The position numbers and the translations under genes were made by a program. The notes under the pieces are model-generated. The model ran no database searches, was not told the origin of the DNA, and saw nothing but the letters and a program-made list of their open reading frames with translations. Positions 16,713-19,844 of a stretch of DNA of 19,844 bases are shown piece after piece. How positions within the stretch are numbered: the first letter of the stretch is position 1; each line of letters opens with the position of its first letter. The DNA is from Clostridia bacterium (GTDB taxonomy: Bacteria > Bacillota > Clostridia > Oscillospirales > Oscillospiraceae): assembly GCA_021153265.1 (NCBI GenBank), contig JAGKTU010000035.1, forward strand, positions 1 to 19,844, given 5' to 3'.

Positions 16713-18350
16713 TTAACCGGTGATCTGCACCTCAACCAGGCGACCCTGACAATACTTCTCACGGAGCACAGGCTTCTCGATCTTGCCGGTGGGGTTGCGG
16801 GGAACCTTGTCGAAGAAGATCTTCTTAGGCCGCTTGTACCGGGGCAATGCGCGGCAGAAGTCGTTGATCTGCTCCTCGGTGCAGCTCTCCCCTTCCTTGA
16901 TCTCGATGATGGCCGCGGTGATCTCGCCCAGACGGGCGTCCGGCAGACCGATGACTGCCACATCCTTGATCTTCTCGTGACCCCGGAGGAAATCCTCGAT
17001 CTGAACGGGGTAAATATTCTCACCGCCGGAAATGACCACATCCTTCTTCCGGTCCACCAGATAGATAAAGCCTTCTTCGTCCTCTTTTGCCATATCGCCG
17101 GTGAAGAGCCAGCCGTCTTTCAGGGTTTCAGCGGTGGCTTCGGGGTTCTTGTAGTAGCAGGTCATGACACCGTTGCCCTTGACAATCAGCTCGCCCACCT
17201 CGCCGGGAGCAACATCATTGCCGCGCTCGTCCACGATCCGGGTCTGCCAGCCGTAGCCGGGCTTACCGATGGCGCCCACCTTGCGGACATTTTCCACACC
17301 CAGATGGACACAGCCGGGGCCAATGGACTCAGACAGGCCGTAGTTGGTGTCGTACTGGTGATGGGGGAAGACCTTCATCCAGCGGCGGATCAGGCTGGGC
17401 GGCACGGGCTGTGCGCCCACGTGCATCAGCCGCCACTGATCCAAGCGGAATTTGCTTAAGTCCACTCTGCCATCGTCGATGGCATCCAGCAGATCCTGCG
17501 CCCACGGCACCAGCAGCCAGACGATGGTGCATCTCTCCTCAGTCACCGCCCGGAGGATCCACTCGGGCTTCACGCCCCGGAGCAGCACCGCCTTGGAAGC
17601 GGAAAGAAGAGAACCGAACCAGTGCATCTTTGCGCCGGTGTGGTACAGAGGCGGGATGCACAGGAACACATCGTTGCGGCTCTGGGAGTGGTGGTTCTGC
17701 TCGGTCAGGCAGGCGTGAACCAAAGACTGGTGGTTGTGCAGAATTGCCTTGGGGAAACCGGTCGTACCGGAGGAGAAGTAGATGACCGCGTCATCGGTTT
17801 TCTCCATCGCCACAGGAGGGGCGCTGGAGGAGCAGAAGCTCATCAGATTCAGGCAATCCTCGGTGTACGCAGGGCCGTCGCCGCCAACATAGAACAGAGT
17901 CCGCACGGAGGGAATGTCCTTCTCAATGGCGTCCATCCGGCTGATAAACTCCGGGCCGAACACCAAAACCTCCACATCTGCCAGTTCTAAGCAGTATTTG
18001 ATCTCGTCGCTGGCATAGCGGAAGTTCATGGGCACGGCGATGCAGCCGGCCTTGAGGATGCCGAAGTAGATGGGCAGCCACTCTAAGCAGTTCATCAGCA
18101 GGACTGCCACTTTCGTGCCCTTTTTCAGACCGCGGCTCAGCAGCAGGTTTGCAAACCGGTTAGCCCGGCGGTCAAAATCCTTCCAGCTCAGCTCCCGGCG
18201 GTAGGGAGCATCCTCTCCGGCACTTTCGATGAGGTTAAAATCCCACCAAGTTGCCGCATTATCCCGCTTCTCGGAGGGGTTGATCTCCACCAGAGCGGTC
18301 TCCCGGCCGTAAAGCCGCGCGTTTCGTTCCAAAAAGTCCGTAATGATCAT
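16713..18350 (-). CDS. AMP-forming acyl-CoA synthetase (ANL superfamily)
   Basis: A 545-residue adenylate-forming ligase with all core motifs: P-loop YFSSGTTGFPK (191-201), NYGLSES (336-342), GWLFTGD (413-419), the hinge DRKKDVVISGGENIYP (433-448) and the catalytic-lysine segment PRNPTGKIEK with K523. It belongs to the long/medium-chain or aryl acyl-CoA synthetase branch, a different branch from the PaaK-type enzyme downstream. It activates a carboxylate to acyl-AMP and then acyl-CoA. GGAGAG lies six bases before the ATG. First gene after the T-box leader, 25 bases before the symporter. Substrate not shown by sequence; an aryl acid is inferred from the operon. Confidence 0.92.
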   Translation of the reverse strand: MIITDFLERNARLYGRETALVEINPSEKRDNAATWWDFNLIESAGEDAPYRRELSWKDFDRRANRFANLLLSRGLKKGTKVAVLLMNCLEWLPIYFGILKAGCIAVPMNFRYASDEIKYCLELADVEVLVFGPEFISRMDAIEKDIPSVRTLFYVGGDGPAYTEDCLNLMSFCSSSAPPVAMEKTDDAVIYFSSGTTGFPKAILHNHQSLVHACLTEQNHHSQSRNDVFLCIPPLYHTGAKMHWFGSLLSASKAVLLRGVKPEWILRAVTEERCTIVWLLVPWAQDLLDAIDDGRVDLSKFRLDQWRLMHVGAQPVPPSLIRRWMKVFPHHQYDTNYGLSESIGPGCVHLGVENVRKVGAIGKPGYGWQTRIVDERGNDVAPGEVGELIVKGNGVMTCYYKNPEATAETLKDGWLFTGDMAKEDEEGFIYLVDRKKDVVISGGENIYPVQIEDFLRGHEKIKDVAVIGLPDARLGEITAAIIEIKEGESCTEEQINDFCRALPRYKRPKKIFFDKVPRNPTGKIEKPVLREKYCQGRLVEVQITG

Positions 18351-18376
18351 GTTTTTCTCTCCAATCTATGGCTGTA

Positions 18377-18411
18377 CAAAAGAAAAAGCCCTCTGCTTAT
18401 ATAAGCAGAGG
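18377..18411 (-). terminator. T-box intrinsic terminator
   Basis: A perfect 9-bp stem (18411-18403 with 18398-18390) around a 4-base loop, followed on the minus strand by GC and a T-rich tract (18387-18377). It lies directly after the T-box sequence and 27 bases before the acyl-CoA synthetase start, the expected attenuation site of the leader. Confidence 0.92.
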
Positions 18412-18648
18412 ACAAGAAATTCCTGTGGTACCACCTCAATTTACCCCCATGTGGAGGCCTCATGGGATCCTAGCAGATCCGCAGGCTGTATCGGGCCCTA
18501 CCCGTCTTCGCCTACTGCCTTGGTTTCAGCGAAGCCGCTCCGAAAGGTATTCCACATCCCATTCCCCACTGCCTTGCACCCACCGGCAGCTCTCTGGCGG
18601 AAATGTGCGGATATGTACTGGTTTTCATCGCCGCGTTATCGGTATGTA
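18377..18648 (-). ncRNA. T-box riboswitch leader, probable tyrosine specifier
   Basis: Read on the minus strand. Stem I elements in order: GATGA (18629-18625), AGTA (18619-18616), a 7-bp helix pairing 18615-18609 with 18559-18553, a second 7-bp helix above it, AGAGAG (18595-18590), an apical stem 18589-18585 with 18573-18569, then GAATACC with the specifier UAC (18549-18547) opposite AGTA. The CTTCGC/GCGAAG Stem II follows. The T-box core AGGTGGTACCACAGG is at 18436-18422; its UGGU can pair with an ACCA tRNA end, as in tRNA-Tyr. The terminator is at 18411-18377. Uncharged tRNA binding would favour the antiterminator and operon expression. Confidence 0.9.
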
Positions 18649-18654
18649 TTGCTA

Positions 18655-18683
18655 AGTTTACCACTTTCCCTGTCACAAGTCAA
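18655..18683 (-). promoter_or_regulatory. SigA-type promoter of the T-box/ior operon
   Basis: On the minus strand TTGACT (18683-18678) and TAAACT (18660-18655) with a 17-base spacer. Start of transcription near 18648, just before the first Stem I elements of the T-box leader. Confidence 0.75.
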
Positions 18684-18785
18684 TATTCAAATATGAAAAA
18701 ATATACAAAATTCCGTCGATTTTCCTGTCTACATTGTCGGCATCTCATGAACATTTGTGTTTGTCCGAAAAATTTCATGAAAATA

Positions 18786-18813
18786 TTGCAGTATTTTTTC
18801 TTTGTGGTATAAT
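18786..18813 (+). promoter_or_regulatory. Extended -10 promoter of the amidohydrolase gene
   Basis: TTGCAG (18786-18791), a 16-base spacer and TATAAT (18808-18813) preceded by TGG, which makes an extended -10 element. Start of transcription near 18820, about 104 bases before the ATG. Located back-to-back with the T-box promoter about 100 bases away. Confidence 0.75.
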
Positions 18814-18815
18814 GC

Positions 18816-18851
18816 TATCCATGCTGCAGAATGGATATTATGCTTATCCAT
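18816..18851 (+). promoter_or_regulatory. Operator-like triple repeat at the transcription start
   Basis: TATCCAT (18816-18822), its inverse ATGGATA (18831-18837) and TATCCAT again (18845-18851), with spacers of 8 and 7 bases. The first arm sits three bases after the -10 box, where a repressor would block initiation. Alternating hairpins in the mRNA leader are also possible. No known regulator site is recognised. Confidence 0.45.
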
Positions 18852-18923
18852 CCATTTTCTCATTCATTTTTACGGTTTCCACCGGAAACCATCCTATTAT
18901 ATATCGACACAGAGGCTTTACCT

Positions 18924-19712
18924 ATGAAGATCATCGACATCCACACCCACATCTATCCTGAAAAAATCGCCCGAAAAGCCACGGAGAGTGTCCGGAATTT
19001 CTACCAGCTCCGGGGCAGCGAAGAAATGGACGGCACCGTGCAGATGCTTCTCGACCGGGGCCGCCAAGCCGGCATTAGCCAGTTTGTGGTGCTTCCTGTC
19101 TCCAATATGCCCAGCCGTGTCCACGGCATCAATGAATTCATTCTGGAACAAACAAAAGAACACAACTGTTTCATCGGCTTTGGCACCGTCCACGCGGACA
19201 TGGCAGGCCTCAACGAGGAAGTAGAGTGGATTTTGAACGCCGGTCTTCGGGGCATCAAGATGCACCCGGACTCCCAGCGCTTCACCATCGACGACCAGCG
19301 GCTGTACCCCATGTACGATGCCATTCAGGGCAAACTCCCGGTAATTTTGCACATGGGCGACCAGCGCTACAACTACTCCCACCCCCTGCGGCTGCGCCGG
19401 ATCTTGGAAATGTTCCCCCGGCTGGAGGTCATCGCCGCCCACTTCGGCGGCTACTCCATGTTCTCCACAGCCCGGGAGCTGCTGGAGGATAAAAACTGCA
19501 TTTTCGACATTTCCAGCGCCATGATGTTCATGCAGCCCGGAGAAGCAGAGCAATATATCCGCCACTACGGCGCCGAGCGGATGGCCTACGGCACGGACTA
19601 CCCCCTCTGGGACCCGGTGGATGAGGTCCGGCGCTTCCAGCAGCTGGACCTCACCGGCGCAGAGTTCGACCAGATCGCCCACAAAACCGCCGAGCGTATC
19701 CTGAAGCTGTAA
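18924..19712 (+). CDS. Amidohydrolase family 2 metal-dependent hydrolase/decarboxylase
   Basis: A 262-residue TIM-barrel enzyme of the PF04909 family. Probable metal and active-site residues are visible in order: H7 and H9 (DIHTHIYP), H114 (IKMHPDSQ), H143 (ILHMGDQ), H173 (IAAHFGG) and D225 (YGTDYPLWD). Family members hydrolyse C-N or C-O bonds, or decarboxylate aromatic or acyclic acids (ACMSD-type); the substrate cannot be told. An upstream in-frame ATG at 18831 would lie inside the leader repeat; the ATG at 18924 is chosen because the HTH motif then falls at the normal N-terminal place and AGAGG precedes it. Transcribed divergently from the T-box operon. Confidence 0.88.
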   Translation: MKIIDIHTHIYPEKIARKATESVRNFYQLRGSEEMDGTVQMLLDRGRQAGISQFVVLPVSNMPSRVHGINEFILEQTKEHNCFIGFGTVHADMAGLNEEVEWILNAGLRGIKMHPDSQRFTIDDQRLYPMYDAIQGKLPVILHMGDQRYNYSHPLRLRRILEMFPRLEVIAAHFGGYSMFSTARELLEDKNCIFDISSAMMFMQPGEAEQYIRHYGAERMAYGTDYPLWDPVDEVRRFQQLDLTGAEFDQIAHKTAERILKL

Positions 19713-19756
19713 ATACGCCTGCAGCGTGGTAAATTGTAGTTTAGCCGGCGCAGCCT

Positions 19757-19808
19757 AAAGCCTTCCCCTGGGGGAAGGTGGCACGGCGCAAGCCGTGACG
19801 GATGAGGG
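19757..19808 (+). repeat. Intergenic double-hairpin repeat element
   Basis: Two adjacent hairpins: an 8-bp C-rich/G-rich stem at 19761-19778 with a 2-base turn, and a 6-bp stem at 19782-19797 closed by a GCAA (GNRA-type) loop, followed by GACGGATGAGGG. I recall very similar elements scattered between genes of Oscillospiraceae such as Faecalibacterium. There is no T-tract, so it is not a typical terminator. Only one copy is in this window, so repetition is from memory and not demonstrated here. Confidence 0.6.
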
Positions 19809-19844
19809 TTTTCTGGGCGTAAAGTTTCATTAAGTCTGAAACAG

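Noticed and set aside
18559..18561. TGG (tryptophan) as the T-box specifier, in a GAATGG context
   Set aside because: In the fold that pairs 18615-18609 with 18559-18553 and the 7-bp helix above it, these bases are in or next to helices. UAC at 18549-18547 is the triplet that lies in the loop opposite AGTA and just before CGGAGC. A covariance model should still confirm it.
18603..18812. A small plus-strand gene of about 69 codons in the T-box/amidohydrolase intergenic region
   Set aside because: It has no ribosome site, overlaps the T-box Stem I and its promoter, and its translation has no recognisable features.
1..19844. CRISPR array, tRNA, rRNA, insertion sequence or prophage structural cluster
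   Set aside because: No regularly spaced direct repeats, no tRNA or rRNA signatures, no transposase or integrase, and no phage head, tail or packaging genes were seen on either strand.

Overview
The window looks like chromosome of an anaerobic, low-G+C-phylum but GC-balanced Firmicute, probably a gut Clostridia/Oscillospirales member. Grounds: Firmicutes-type AGGAGG ribosome sites, SigA promoters with 17-nt spacers, a T-box leader, ferredoxin-dependent enzymes, and a double-hairpin intergenic repeat of a type I recall from Oscillospiraceae genomes. The assignment is inferred from content, not from a database search.

Left part (1-8382, all minus strand): one tightly packed exopolysaccharide/capsule operon. 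Reading from its promoter at 8434-8462 leftwards: an FrhB-like F420-hydrogenase beta-family oxidoreductase, a stand-alone 2x[4Fe-4S] ferredoxin, a GT8 glycosyltransferase, a GT2 glycosyltransferase, a Wzy/O-antigen-ligase-type membrane protein, a polysaccharide pyruvyl transferase family protein, a Wzx-type flippase, a second GT2, and a second pyruvyl transferase that runs off the left edge. Most junctions are 4-base ATGA overlaps. Together they would build, decorate, flip and polymerise a surface glycan.

Centre (8500-11051, plus strand): a single large exported protein of 810 residues, divergently transcribed from the polysaccharide operon. It has a membrane anchor or signal segment, a short TPR-like stretch, a beta-rich module and a C-terminal half resembling the C-type-lectin-like domain of phage tail-fibre / diversity-generating-retroelement target proteins. 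It ends at a perfect 16-bp bidirectional terminator.

Right part (11057-18683, minus strand): a six-gene operon under a T-box riboswitch. In transcription order: acyl-CoA synthetase, Na+/solute symporter, IorA, IorB, PaaK-type arylacetate-CoA ligase, tandem-ACT protein. The Stem I fold places UAC (tyrosine) as the T-box specifier. Control by uncharged tRNA-Tyr suggests the operon is induced by tyrosine shortage. IorAB would then run in the reductive-carboxylation direction: import an aryl acid, activate it to a CoA thioester, and carboxylate it to 4-hydroxyphenylpyruvate for transamination to tyrosine. This is the most interesting hypothesis in the window.

Right edge (18786-19844, plus strand): a divergently transcribed amidohydrolase-family enzyme with its own extended -10 promoter and an operator-like repeat at the start site, followed by the double-hairpin intergenic repeat.
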